NCBI RefSeq assembly: GCF_040147005.1
Contig: NZ_JAMSHO010000001.1
Coordinates: 1,984,001 to 2,048,000, forward strand
DNA length: 64,000 nt
DNA from: Halomonas sp. H10-9-1
GTDB lineage: Bacteria; Pseudomonadota; Gammaproteobacteria; Pseudomonadales; Halomonadaceae
Direction of reading: 5' to 3'
Both the position numbers and the translations under genes were made by a program. The notes beneath the pieces were generated by a model, which did no database searches, was not told the DNA's origin, and saw only the letters and a program-made list of their open reading frames with translations. Shown in pieces: positions 25,401-34,683 of this stretch (its first letter is position 1; every line of letters starts with the position of its first letter).

Positions 25401-28124
25401 ATGTCCGAACCCCATGCCCAGAAGGCCATCGCCTGGCACGCCCGGCCCGCCCAGGAAGCCCTGGAACGTCTCGCGACCGACGGCAACGGGCTCCCCGCTC
25501 ACGAGGCCCGCTCGCGGCTGGCACGCTTCGGCCCCAACCAGCTCCAGCGGGCCGAACCCCGCCCTGGCTGGAAACGCTTCCTCGATCAGCTCGCCAACGT
25601 GCTGATGCTGGTGCTGATCGGCGCCGGGGTGGCGAGCCTGGGCCTGGGCCACCGCCCGGACGCCATCGCCATCTTCGGCGTGGTGCTGGTCATCGCCCTG
25701 ATCGGTTTCATTCAGGAGGGCAAGGCCGAGCAGGCGCTGGAGAGCATTCGCAACATGCTCGCGCCCCAGGCCAAGGTCCTGCGCGACGGCAAGCGCCAGA
25801 CGATTCCCGCCGAAGAGCTGGTGCCGGGCGACGTGGTGCTGGTGGAGAGCGGTGACCGGGTGCCGGCGGACCTGCGCCTGCTGGAGGCCAGGCGGCTGCG
25901 CACCGAGGAGGCCTCGCTGACCGGCGAGTCCAGCGCGGTGGACAAGGATACCGCGCCGGTGGAGGCCGCGGCGGAGCTGGCCGAGCGCAGTGGAATGGCC
26001 TACGCCGGCACCATCGTGGTCCAGGGCACCGCCCGTGGCCTGGTGGTGGAGACCGGCACCCGCACCGAGCTGGGACGCATCTCCGAGATGCTGCGCGGGG
26101 TCGAGCAGCTCAAGACCCCCCTGCTGCGCCAGATCGATCGCGCCGGCCGGGCGCTGGCCCTGATCATCCTGGTGATCGCCCTGCTCACCGCGGCCTTCGG
26201 CGTGCTGGTCCATGGCCAGCCCGTCGGCGACATGTTCATGGCCGCGGTGGGCCTGGCGGTGGCGGCCATCCCCGAGGGCATGCCGGCCATCGTCACCATC
26301 GGCCTGGCGCTGGGGGTGCAGGCCATGGCCCGCCACAATGCCATCATCCGCCGCCTGCCGGCGGTGGAAACCCTGGGCTCCATCTCCACCATCTTCTCCG
26401 ACAAGACCGGCACCCTCACCCGCAACGAGATGACCGCCCAGGCGATCTGGCTTCCCCAGGGCGAGATCCGCATCGACGGCACCGGCTTCGCTCCCCAGGG
26501 CGACTTCCACGCCGTGGGTGTCGACGGCGAGCCCCTGGCGGCGCTGGACCTCGACGACCAGCCTGCCCTGCGCCACTTCCTCAAGGTCGGGGTGCTGTGC
26601 AACGACGCCGAGCTGGCCCACGAGGAGGGTCACTGGAAGATCCACGGCGACCCCACCGAGGGGGCCCTGGTCGTGGCGGCGGCCAAGGCGGGCCTGGAGG
26701 CACGCCCCCTGCGCGGCGACCACGACCGCCAGGACGCCATCCCCTTCGAGTCCGCACGCAAGTACATGGCCACCCTCCACGAGGTCGACGGCAGGAACCG
26801 CCTGCTGGTCAAGGGGGCCCCGGACCGCCTGCTGGAGATGTGCCACCGGGTGCGACGCGAGGATGGCGAGGAGGACGAGCTGGAGCGCGCCGAGTGGGAG
26901 GCGCGCATCCATGCACTCTCCTCCCGGGGACTACGTGTGCTGGCGCTGGCCGAGAAGGCGATCGATGACGTCCAGGCGCTGGAGGATCATCACGCCGAGG
27001 ACGGGCTGGTGCTGCTGGGCCTGGTGGGCCTGCTCGACCCGCCCCGCGACGAGGCCATCGAGGCGGTCAGGGAGTGCCTGGCCGCCGGCATCCGCCCGGT
27101 GATGATCACCGGCGACCACGCGGTGACCGCCCTGGCCATCGCCCGCCAGTTGGGCTTCGTGCACACCCAGCGCGCCATCAGCGGCCGCGAGATCGAGGCG
27201 ATGTCCGACGCCGAGCTCGCCGAGGTGGTCCTCGAGGTGGATGTCTTCGCCCGGGCGGCACCGGAACACAAGCTGCGCCTGGTGCAGGCCATGCAGGCCC
27301 ACGGCGGCATCTGCGCCATGACCGGCGACGGAGTCAACGACGGCCCGGCGCTCAAGCGCGCCGACGTCGGCGTGGCCATGGGCATCCAGGGCACCGAGGC
27401 GGCCAAGGAGGCCGCGGAGATGGTGCTCGCCGACGACAACTTCGCCACCATCGTCGGCGCCATCCGCGAGGGCCGCAAGGTCTACGACAATATCCGCAAG
27501 ACCATCACCTACCTGCTGCCCACCAACGGCGCCCAGGGCCTGGCGATCCTGCTCGCCGTGCTGGCCGGCAGCCAGCTGCCGGTAACCCCGGTCCAGGCGC
27601 TGTGGGTCAACATGGTAGTGGCGGTGACCCTGGGCCTGGCGCTGGCCTTCGAGAAGGGCGAGGCGGACCTGATGCGCCGCCGCCCCCGCGACCCCGACGC
27701 CGCGCTGCTCGACCTCTTCCTGCTGTGGCGGGTCGGCTTCGTCTCCCTGCTGTTGCTGCTCGGCGTGTTCGGGGTCTTCTCGTGGATCCTCAACGCCCAG
27801 GGGGGAAGCATCGAGCAGGCCCGCGCGGGGGCGGTGAACATGCTGGTGGTGGGCAGTGCCGCCTACCTGATCAACAGCCGCTTCCTCACCGCCAGCACCC
27901 TCTCCTTGCAGGGGATCTTCGGCAGCAAGCCGATATGGGGCTCCATCGCTGCCGTGACAGCATTGCAGCTAGGCTGGACCTACCTGCCGTTCATGCAACG
28001 GGTATTCGGCGCCGAAGGGCTGGCCTCGAGCCATTGGCTGGCGATCGTGGCGGTGGGTGTGGCCATCTACCTGGCGGTGGAGCTGGAAAAATGGGTGCTA
28101 AGGCGGCGGCGCCACGGCGCCTAG
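25401..28124 (+). CDS. Cation-transporting P-type ATPase (P2-like)
   Basis: This is a membrane pump of 907 residues. It has the N-terminal cation ATPase domain, the TGES loop at about residue 174, and the M4 motif PEGMP. The phosphorylated aspartate is D334 in SDKTGTLT. Also present are MITGDH and the hinge TGDGVNDGPALK, followed by about six C-terminal membrane segments. The fold is that of Ca2+/Na+/K+-type P2 ATPases. In M6 it has NMVVAVTLGLALAFE, lacking the N..TD residues of classical Ca2+ pumps, so the ion is uncertain. The ATG at 25401 follows GGAGG. It stands alone, divergent from rluF. Confidence 0.9.
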   Translation: MSEPHAQKAIAWHARPAQEALERLATDGNGLPAHEARSRLARFGPNQLQRAEPRPGWKRFLDQLANVLMLVLIGAGVASLGLGHRPDAIAIFGVVLVIALIGFIQEGKAEQALESIRNMLAPQAKVLRDGKRQTIPAEELVPGDVVLVESGDRVPADLRLLEARRLRTEEASLTGESSAVDKDTAPVEAAAELAERSGMAYAGTIVVQGTARGLVVETGTRTELGRISEMLRGVEQLKTPLLRQIDRAGRALALIILVIALLTAAFGVLVHGQPVGDMFMAAVGLAVAAIPEGMPAIVTIGLALGVQAMARHNAIIRRLPAVETLGSISTIFSDKTGTLTRNEMTAQAIWLPQGEIRIDGTGFAPQGDFHAVGVDGEPLAALDLDDQPALRHFLKVGVLCNDAELAHEEGHWKIHGDPTEGALVVAAAKAGLEARPLRGDHDRQDAIPFESARKYMATLHEVDGRNRLLVKGAPDRLLEMCHRVRREDGEEDELERAEWEARIHALSSRGLRVLALAEKAIDDVQALEDHHAEDGLVLLGLVGLLDPPRDEAIEAVRECLAAGIRPVMITGDHAVTALAIARQLGFVHTQRAISGREIEAMSDAELAEVVLEVDVFARAAPEHKLRLVQAMQAHGGICAMTGDGVNDGPALKRADVGVAMGIQGTEAAKEAAEMVLADDNFATIVGAIREGRKVYDNIRKTITYLLPTNGAQGLAILLAVLAGSQLPVTPVQALWVNMVVAVTLGLALAFEKGEADLMRRRPRDPDAALLDLFLLWRVGFVSLLLLLGVFGVFSWILNAQGGSIEQARAGAVNMLVVGSAAYLINSRFLTASTLSLQGIFGSKPIWGSIAAVTALQLGWTYLPFMQRVFGAEGLASSHWLAIVAVGVAIYLAVELEKWVLRRRRHGA

Positions 28125-28212
28125 CCGGCAGCCCCAGGGCTCGGCCACCGTCGTTGGGCCTCCACGGATCCATGCCGCTGTCGCCACCGAACGGCGCCGC
28201 CCAGGCCGAGCA

Positions 28213-28815
28213 TCAGTGCTCGCGGCGCAGCACCACGCTGAGGTTATTGGCCGGCATCTCCACGATCCGCACGAGGCGCAGCCCGTGAGCTTCCGCCGTG
28301 GCGACCACGGCCTCGAGATCGCGCACGCCCCAGCGCGCATCCCGCGCCTTCAGGTCGGCATCGAAGGCCGCATTGCTCGGCGCCGTATGCTGGCCGGCCC
28401 GTCGATAGGGGCCATACAGGTAGAGCACGCCGCCCGGCACCAGGCGCTTACCGGCATGCGCCATCAGCGCCTCGCTGACGCTCCAGGGTGAAATGTGCAC
28501 CAGGTTGATGGCGACGATGGCGTCGACCTCCGCGCCCGGCCACTCGGCGGTCACGTCGAAGGCGATCGGCGCGCCAAGGTTGGGCGTACCAGCGGCCCTG
28601 CGCCAGGCCGCGATGGAGGCCAGGGCGCGCGGATCGGTATCGCTGGGCTGCCAGTGCCAGCCCGGCATGGCAGCGGCGCAGTGCAGCGCGTGCTCGCCGC
28701 TGCCGCTGGCCAGTTCCAGCACCCGGGCAGACTCGGGCAGCGACTCGCGCAGCACCGTCAGGATCGGGTCGCGATTGCGGGCAGCGGCGGGACTCTGTAG
28801 GCGGTCGTCGGTCAT
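28213..28815 (-). CDS. DUF938 SAM-dependent methyltransferase-like protein
   Basis: This is a 200-residue cytoplasmic protein with a class I methyltransferase fold. The SAM-binding stretch VLELASGSGEHALH begins near residue 32, then the acidic PSDTDP, and AINLVHISPW in the motif IV place. DUF938 proteins are widespread and small, and their substrate is unknown. It is a single gene on the minus strand, convergent with the P-type ATPase gene. A possible frameshifted gene remnant lies just upstream (28848 to about 29030). Confidence 0.88.
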   Translation of the reverse strand: MTDDRLQSPAAARNRDPILTVLRESLPESARVLELASGSGEHALHCAAAMPGWHWQPSDTDPRALASIAAWRRAAGTPNLGAPIAFDVTAEWPGAEVDAIVAINLVHISPWSVSEALMAHAGKRLVPGGVLYLYGPYRRAGQHTAPSNAAFDADLKARDARWGVRDLEAVVATAEAHGLRLVRIVEMPANNLSVVLRREH

Positions 28816-28847
28816 GGGGCCTCCCGGCGGTTGATGGCGCAGGCCGG

Positions 28848-29030
28848 CTAGTCACCCGCACCGAGATGATGGCGGCGCCCGGAGATCACCTTGTCGATGA
28901 TGACCTCAGGGGGCGATGGATGATCGCATGGATCGCCTCCTCACGCTCGTCATCGACGTCGCTCACCACGGCGACGCGGCGCTCAGCACGACCTTCACTA
29001 CCCAAGGACGACCACCGCGAGTGGCGTCCG
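28848..29030 (-). pseudogene. Possible frameshifted gene remnant
   Basis: On the minus strand a coding-like stretch reads VAVVSDVDDEREEAIHAIIH and then goes out of frame at a run of five G/C bases (28909-28913). Restoring one base continues PEVIIDKVISGRRHHLGAGD to a TAG at 28848-28850. Third-position bases are G/C-rich as in neighbouring genes. There is no credible start codon, because an in-frame stop lies upstream. I do not recognise the family. It may be a decayed C-terminal fragment, or chance. Confidence 0.3.
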
Positions 29031-29099
29031 GGCCCCTGATGGTTACAATGTGCGGCTTGTCTTTAGCCAACTAAAAAAACGTCCCCGCAAGGAATCCTC

Positions 29100-30443
29100 A
29101 TGAACGCCATTGTGCTTTCCATCCTGATCATGGTCACCCTCAGCCTAATGCGGGTCTCGGTGGTCTTCGCCTTGATCGCCGCCGCGGTGGTCGGCGGGCT
29201 CTATGCCGGCCTGCCGGCCGGCGAGATCGTCACCGCCTTCAACGACGGCCTCGGCAACGGCGCGCCGGTGGCCCTGGCCTACGCCACCCTGGGCGCCTTC
29301 GCGGTGATGCTGTCGCGCTCGGGGATCACCCAGCGACTCTCGGGCCGGGTGATCGCCAGCTTCCAGGGCGGCGCCCACAGCCCGACCCATGCGCGGCTGG
29401 TGACCTGGGGCCTGTTCGTATGCCTGATCCTGGCCGGCTTTATCTCGGGCACCCTGATCCCGGTGCATATCGCCTTCATCCCGATCCTGGTACCGCCGCT
29501 GCTGCTGGTGATGAACCACCTGGACCTGGACCGCCGCGCCGTGGCCTGCGCCATCACCTTCAGCATCACGGTGATGTACATGACCACGCCGATCGGCTTC
29601 GGAGTGATCTTTCTCAACGATATCCTGATGGCCAACGTCAACCAGGCCGGCGAGGCCGCGGGACTGGTGGTCACCCGGGACATGCCGCCACGCGCGATGC
29701 TGATTCCGGCGCTGGGCATGTGCCTGGGGCTGCTGGTGGCGATCTTCGTCAGCTACCGCCGCAAGCGCGCCTATCAGGATCAGCCGCTGTCGAGCATGGA
29801 GCAGATCCCTGCGGCCTCGGCGCTCGCCCCCTGGCAGCTCGGCGGCATCGTGCTGGCACTGGTGGTGGCCCTGGTGGTCCAGGTGTGGAGCGGCTCGATG
29901 ATCTTCGGCGGCCTCACCGGCTTCGCGCTGCTGTCGCTGTGCGGCATCGTCCACTGGAACGAGCAGGACACCGTCTTCACCCAGGGCATGCGGCTGATGG
30001 CGATGGTCGGCTTCATCATGATTGCCGCCGCCGGCTTCGCCGGGGTGATGAAGGCCACCGGCGAGGTGCCCGCCCTGGTGGAGAGCTCGGTGACGCTGAT
30101 CGGCGACAACCGTGGCCTCGCCGCCCTGGTGATGCTGCTGGTGGGTCTGTTCATCACCATGGGCATCGGCTCGTCATTCTCGACCATTCCGATCATCGCC
30201 ACCCTCTACGTGCCGATGTGCCTGAGCTTCGGCTTCTCGCCGCTGGCCACCACGGCGCTGGTCGGCACCGCCGCCGCCCTGGGCGACGCCGGCTCCCCGG
30301 CCTCCGACTCCACCCTGGGGCCCACTGCCGGTCTCAACGCCGACGGCCAGCACGACCATATCTGGGACACCGTCGTGCCCACCTTCCTGCACTTCAACCT
30401 GCCGCTGATCGCCTTCGGCTGGCTCGCGGCCATGACCCTCTGA
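29100..30443 (+). CDS. Na+/H+ antiporter family membrane protein
   Basis: This is a 447-residue membrane protein with about eleven hydrophobic segments, of the NhaC/YuiF-like ion-transporter group. Family-like stretches are the start MNAIVLSILIMVTLSLMR, FISGTLIPVHIAFIPILVPP and GTAAALGDAGSPASDSTLGP near the C-terminus. It probably exchanges sodium for protons, which would suit a halophile, but amino-acid or organic-ion exchange is possible for this group. The ATG at 29100 follows AAGGAATCCTC. The phytanoyl-CoA dioxygenase-family gene follows after 16 bases in the same operon, so the two may share a substrate context. Confidence 0.82.
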   Translation: MNAIVLSILIMVTLSLMRVSVVFALIAAAVVGGLYAGLPAGEIVTAFNDGLGNGAPVALAYATLGAFAVMLSRSGITQRLSGRVIASFQGGAHSPTHARLVTWGLFVCLILAGFISGTLIPVHIAFIPILVPPLLLVMNHLDLDRRAVACAITFSITVMYMTTPIGFGVIFLNDILMANVNQAGEAAGLVVTRDMPPRAMLIPALGMCLGLLVAIFVSYRRKRAYQDQPLSSMEQIPAASALAPWQLGGIVLALVVALVVQVWSGSMIFGGLTGFALLSLCGIVHWNEQDTVFTQGMRLMAMVGFIMIAAAGFAGVMKATGEVPALVESSVTLIGDNRGLAALVMLLVGLFITMGIGSSFSTIPIIATLYVPMCLSFGFSPLATTALVGTAAALGDAGSPASDSTLGPTAGLNADGQHDHIWDTVVPTFLHFNLPLIAFGWLAAMTL

Positions 30444-30459
30444 CGCCAGGAGCGCGCCC

Positions 30460-31284
30460 ATGACACAGCCCTCATCCCCCATCGCCACCCGCGTCACCGC
30501 CGAGATCGTCGAGGCCTTCGCCCGCGACGGCGCCGTGGTCATTCGCGGCCTGTTCAACGCCGACTGGATCGCCGAGCTGACCGCCGGCATCGAGGATAAC
30601 CTGGCCCACCCAAGCCCCCGGGCCAAGGTCGCCAGCCGGCCCGACGACCCCGGCTGGTTCTTCGAGGATTTCAGCAACTGGCAGCACAACCCTGCCTATC
30701 GGCGCTTCATCTTCGACTCCGGGGTCGGCGAGGTCGCAGCCCGCTTGATGGACAGCCGCGAGGCGCGCCTCTACCACGACCACCTGCTGGTCAAGGAGCC
30801 CGGCACGCGCCAGCGCACCCCCTGGCATCAGGACCAGCCCTACTACAACGTTGAGGGCCATCAGAACGTCAGCATGTGGCTGCCGGTGGACCCGGTCTCC
30901 CGGGCCGACAGCCTGGAGTTCGTGGCGGGCTCGCACCGCGGCCCCTGGCTGATGCCGCGCACCTTCATGGACCATCAGGCCAAGTGGTTCCCCGAGGGCA
31001 GCCTCGAGGAGCTGCCGGACATCGAGGCTCGGCGTGACGCCTACCCCATTCTCGGCTGGGCGCTGGAGCCCGGCGATGCGGTGTTCTTCAACATGTTGAC
31101 CCTGCATGCCGCCGCCGGGGTCAGCGGCACCCATCGCCGCCGGGCCTTCTCGCTGCGCTTCCTCGGCGACGACATGGTCCATGCGCCGCGCAGCTGGACC
31201 ACCTCGCCGCCCTTCCCCGGCCTCGACCAGGAACTGCCGGCGGGCGTGCCGATGGATCATCCGCTGTTTCCGCGCCTGGTATAG
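30460..31284 (+). CDS. Phytanoyl-CoA dioxygenase family protein
   Basis: This is a 274-residue iron(II)/2-oxoglutarate-dependent oxygenase. The metal triad is visible as the HxD in TPWHQDQPYYN (about residues 123-133) and the distal histidine in NMLTLHAAAG. The 2-oxoglutarate-binding arginine is probably among the following HRRRAFSLRF. The family hydroxylates small substrates. Ectoine hydroxylase belongs to it, but this protein lacks clear identity to EctD and no ect genes are nearby. It is co-directional with the antiporter gene 16 bases upstream. The substrate is unknown. Confidence 0.85.
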   Translation: MTQPSSPIATRVTAEIVEAFARDGAVVIRGLFNADWIAELTAGIEDNLAHPSPRAKVASRPDDPGWFFEDFSNWQHNPAYRRFIFDSGVGEVAARLMDSREARLYHDHLLVKEPGTRQRTPWHQDQPYYNVEGHQNVSMWLPVDPVSRADSLEFVAGSHRGPWLMPRTFMDHQAKWFPEGSLEELPDIEARRDAYPILGWALEPGDAVFFNMLTLHAAAGVSGTHRRRAFSLRFLGDDMVHAPRSWTTSPPFPGLDQELPAGVPMDHPLFPRLV

Positions 31285-31396
31285 GCCAGGCGCTTGTGCG
31301 GCCGCACCTTCAGCCTCCGCGGCCGCAGCGGGCCTTGACGATGCGCGCTGCCGCAGGAGCCGCCTGTCGTTAAGTGACGAGACCGATCCTCGCCGC

Positions 31397-33826
31397 CTAG
31401 CGGCGGCGGGTACGCGCGGTGGCCTCGGCGGACCAGGGGTCCTCGGGCCACGGATGCTTGGGGTAGCGGCCGCGCATCTCGCGGCGCACCTCGGCATAGC
31501 CGCCCGCCCAGAAGCTCGCCAGGTCAGCAGTGACCTGCAGTGGGCGACGCGCCGGCGAGAGCAGGTGCAGCAGCACCGCCACACGCCCATCGGCCACCCG
31601 CGGCGACGCCCCCCAGCCGAAGCACTCCTGCAGCTTGACCGCCAGCACCGGCGGCTTGCCCTCAAGGCAAGGCGCGTAGTCGACCCGATGACGCGCACCG
31701 CTGGGCACCAGCAGGTATTCCGGGGCGTGCTCATCGAGGCGCGCACGCAGCCCCCAGTCGAGGGTCTCCAGCAGCAGCCGCGAGAGTGGCAGGCGCGCCA
31801 CGGCGTCCAGGCGGGTGATGCCGTCGAGGTGCGGGCCAAGCCAGCTCTCGAGGGTCTCGAGCAAGGCCTCTTCCGAGACATCGGGCCAGTCGTCGCCCAG
31901 GGTGCGGCGCAGCAGCGCCAGGCGGCCACGCAGTTGGATGAACGCCTCGCTTGCCGGCAGGCCTCGGCGGCGCAGCGCCTCGAGCAGGGCCTCCCGCACC
32001 GCCTCCGGTGGCAACGCCTGGAGCGCTCGGCGCTCGAGCACCACGGCCCCCAGGCCACGCACCTGCTCGCCGATGAGGCGGCCCTGCGCATCCGACCACT
32101 CCAGGCGAGTGCGCCACTCGGCGCACTCGGGATAGAGCGCCTCCAGCCGCTCGACGCCCAACGCTACCGCCCGAAAGATCCGCGCCCCGCTCGCCTCCCC
32201 CGAGAGCTCCGCGGCCACCAGCAACTCGGCATGGGCCAGTGGGTGCGCCTCGGGCAGGGTCGCGAGTCCCCCGGCGGCCAGGCGGAAGCGCCCTGGTGCG
32301 TCGCCGCGCTGGGCGATGCGCTCCGGATAGGCGACCGCCAGCAGCGCCCCCAGCGGAGCCAGGCTCGCCACCTCGAGGCGCACGCCGGCGAGGCGGGCCA
32401 GCCGCTCGGCATCGCGCCGCCACTGGCGATGGGCCCCGCGGTCGCGAAGACGGACATCCAATGCCCGCTCGAGGTCACGCTCGTCATCCAGGCCGCGCTG
32501 CTCGAGTGCCGCCACCAGGGCGCAGGCCAGCGCCACCGCGTCGAGTTCGGCGGCACGCTCCAGCATCGCCGCCAGGCGCGGATGGGTGGGCCAGCGGGCG
32601 GCGGCCCGACCCCGCTCGGTCAGATGATAGGCGTCATCGAGCAGGGCCAGGCGGTGCAGCAGGTCGCGACCCGCGGCCAGCGCCGCCTCGGGCGGCGGGG
32701 TTACCCAGGCCAGGCTTGCGGGATCGGTGATACCCCAGCGGGCCAGCTCGAAGGCCAGCGGCGCCAGGTCCGCCTGGCGAATCTCTGGCTCACCGTGGGG
32801 CACCAACGGCTGCTCCTCGGCCCACAGCCGCAGGCAGAGGCCAGGGCCCTGACGGCCGGCGCGCCCGCGACGCTGGTCGGCGCTGGCGCGATTGACGCGG
32901 CGGGTCTCGAGTCGGGTCAGGCCGCTCCTGGGCTGGAACACCGGCACCCGCTCGAGACCGGCGTCCATGACCAGGCGGACGCCATCCACGGTGACGCTGG
33001 ATTCGGCGATGGCGGTGGCCAGCACTACCCGCCGGCGCCCTTCGGTGTCCGGACACAGGGCGCGGCGCTGCGCCTCGAGGGGCAGGCGGCCGTGCAGCTC
33101 CATCACGGCGAGCTCGGCTGCCCGAGCGGCGAGCTCGCGGGCCAGGCGGCGGATCTCCGCCACCCCGGGGAGGATCACCAGGGCATCCCCCGGCTGTTCG
33201 GTCATCGCCTCGAGCAGCACCCTGGCCTGCTGGGGCGCGGTGTCTTCGCGGCTGGTGAGGGCGCGGTAGCGGGTGGCGACGGGAAAGCTGCGCCCCGGGC
33301 AGTCGATCACCGGGGTGTCGCCGCCCAGTACCCCGAGCAGGGCACCGACATCCAGGGTTGCCGACATCACCAGCAGGCGCAGGTCGTCGCGCACCGACTG
33401 GGCATCCAGTGCCAGCGCCAGCCCCAGGTCTGCCTCGAGGCTGCGCTCATGGAATTCATCGAAGATCACCCCGGCCACCCCTTCGAGCAGCGGGTCCTCC
33501 TGTAGCATCCGGGTCAGCACCCCCTGGGTGACCACCTCGAGCCGGGTGCCTGGGCCGACCCGGCTCTCGCCGCGCATCCGGTAGCCCACCGTCCCTCCCA
33601 CGCCCTCGCCCAACTGCTCGGCCATAAAGCCGGCGGCCAGCCGCGCCGCCACCCGCCGCGGCTCCAGCAACAGCAGCCGGCCCTCGCGGGCCCAGGGCGC
33701 CTCCAGCAGGGCAAGTGGCACCCGGGTGGTCTTGCCGGCGCCGGGCTCGGCCACCAGCAGCACCCGGGCATGCTCCGCCAGGGCCTCATGGATCGCCGCG
33801 AGGCGTGCGTCGATGGGCAGGGACAT
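31397..33826 (-). CDS. hrpB: ATP-dependent helicase HrpB
   Basis: This is a DExH-box helicase of 809 residues, the normal HrpB length. Walker A is EPGAGKTT at about residues 27-34, motif II is DEFH, and the RecA2 motifs include RRGRAGRQGPG. The C-terminal HrpB region ends in WPEDPWSAEATARTRRR, close to the family ending. It is presumed an RNA helicase, and its physiological role is poorly defined. It starts seven bases after the TetR gene and so is probably co-transcribed with it. Confidence 0.95.
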   Translation of the reverse strand: MSLPIDARLAAIHEALAEHARVLLVAEPGAGKTTRVPLALLEAPWAREGRLLLLEPRRVAARLAAGFMAEQLGEGVGGTVGYRMRGESRVGPGTRLEVVTQGVLTRMLQEDPLLEGVAGVIFDEFHERSLEADLGLALALDAQSVRDDLRLLVMSATLDVGALLGVLGGDTPVIDCPGRSFPVATRYRALTSREDTAPQQARVLLEAMTEQPGDALVILPGVAEIRRLARELAARAAELAVMELHGRLPLEAQRRALCPDTEGRRRVVLATAIAESSVTVDGVRLVMDAGLERVPVFQPRSGLTRLETRRVNRASADQRRGRAGRQGPGLCLRLWAEEQPLVPHGEPEIRQADLAPLAFELARWGITDPASLAWVTPPPEAALAAGRDLLHRLALLDDAYHLTERGRAAARWPTHPRLAAMLERAAELDAVALACALVAALEQRGLDDERDLERALDVRLRDRGAHRQWRRDAERLARLAGVRLEVASLAPLGALLAVAYPERIAQRGDAPGRFRLAAGGLATLPEAHPLAHAELLVAAELSGEASGARIFRAVALGVERLEALYPECAEWRTRLEWSDAQGRLIGEQVRGLGAVVLERRALQALPPEAVREALLEALRRRGLPASEAFIQLRGRLALLRRTLGDDWPDVSEEALLETLESWLGPHLDGITRLDAVARLPLSRLLLETLDWGLRARLDEHAPEYLLVPSGARHRVDYAPCLEGKPPVLAVKLQECFGWGASPRVADGRVAVLLHLLSPARRPLQVTADLASFWAGGYAEVRREMRGRYPKHPWPEDPWSAEATARTRRR

Positions 33827-33833
33827 GGGCGCC

Positions 33834-34505
33834 TCAGTCGGCAGGAGAGGTCCGCGGCTTGACGCCGCACCCCTTGAGGATCACTCGGGTCAGGAAGGCG
33901 GTGATCGCCTCCACGTCGGCGTCGCTCAGCGACTCGCGGTCGGTGATGCCGACCACCTGGGCCTCGAAGTCGGCGTAGTGCTGGGTGGCCGACCAGATCA
34001 GGAAGATCAGCCACACCGGGTCCACTGGGTCCATCAGGCCGCGCTCGGCCCACTGGCGGAAGATCGCCGCCCGCGCCTGCACCCAGTCGCGCAGGTCGCC
34101 GCGCAGGTACTCCTGCAGGAAGGGGGCGCCGCCCAGGATCTCGGCGGCGAACAGGCGCGAGCCTTCGGGATGGCGCCGCGAGAGGTGCATCTTGCTGCGG
34201 ATGAAGGCCTCCAGCACCGCGGCCGGGTCGTCGTCCACGCAGATATCGTCGAGCAAGGCATTCCAGCGCGCCATCATCCGCTCCAGCAGGCGAACATAGA
34301 GGCCCCGCTTGCTGCCCATATAGTAGAGCACGTTGGACTTGGGCAGCCCCGCCTGCTCGGCGATGGCGGCCAGGCTGGCGCCACGGTAGCCGTGGGCGGC
34401 GAAGACCCGCTCGGCGGCGGCCAGGATCTCACGCTCGTTGCGCTCCCGGGTGGCGCCATTGCCACCCTCTGCCCTGGGGGTCACGGGGTCGTCGCCCTGG
34501 CTCAT
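33834..34505 (-). CDS. TetR-family regulator, RutR-like
   Basis: This is a 223-residue repressor. The helix-turn-helix lies at about residues 20-65 (REILAAAERVFAAHGYRGAS, then AIAEQAGLPKSNVLYYMGSK). The C-terminal ligand domain resembles RutR (AEILGGAPFLQEYLRGDLRD and WLIFLIWSATQHYADF). RutR senses pyrimidines and binds TTGACCAnnTGGTCAA. A close match lies at 34626-34641 between this gene and xdhA, so it probably controls the purine genes and itself. The ATG at 34503-34505 is supported by AGGAGG six bases upstream. hrpB follows directly. Confidence 0.88.
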   Translation of the reverse strand: MSQGDDPVTPRAEGGNGATRERNEREILAAAERVFAAHGYRGASLAAIAEQAGLPKSNVLYYMGSKRGLYVRLLERMMARWNALLDDICVDDDPAAVLEAFIRSKMHLSRRHPEGSRLFAAEILGGAPFLQEYLRGDLRDWVQARAAIFRQWAERGLMDPVDPVWLIFLIWSATQHYADFEAQVVGITDRESLSDADVEAITAFLTRVILKGCGVKPRTSPAD

Positions 34506-34626
34506 CAAGCGCCTCCTGGCCATGTGAAAGGTTGCGGCGAGTTTGCCGCATGCCCTGTAGGCGTGCAAACGGGCGTGCCTGGAACCTTGCAAAGCCCCCA
34601 TGTCTGGACCATGCTGGAAGCATTCC

Positions 34627-34640
34627 TGACCGAACGGTCA
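34627..34640. promoter_or_regulatory. RutR-like operator upstream of xdhA
   Basis: TGACCG-AA-CGGTCA is a perfect six-base inverted repeat with a two-base spacer. The wider sequence CTGACCGAACGGTCAA matches the RutR consensus TTGACCAnnTGGTCAA at 13 of 16 positions if the spacer is ignored. It sits in the divergent region, 44 bases before the xdhA start and 120 bases from the TetR start. It would be a shared control site. A TACACT element follows at once and could be a -10 box. Confidence 0.72.
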
Positions 34641-34683
34641 ATACACTCCCTGGCACGATCTCCCAAACAACAGAGACAAGGCG

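Noticed and set aside
28108..28121. Hairpin GGCGCC-AC-GGCGCC at the end of the P-type ATPase gene
   Set aside because: It lies within the final codons and lacks a T-tract, so it is not supported as a terminator.
30460..31284. Ectoine hydroxylase EctD
   Set aside because: The protein has the general iron/2-oxoglutarate oxygenase triad, but no ectoine genes are nearby and the family is broad.
31391..31405. Terminator hairpin CGCCGC-CTA-GCGGCG at the end of hrpB
   Set aside because: It lies over the hrpB stop codon in arginine-rich coding sequence and has no T-tract. Chance is likely in this GC-rich context.
31106..33505. A 799-codon open frame on the plus strand opposite hrpB
   Set aside because: It is a shadow of HrpB, which has full-length helicase motifs on the minus strand.
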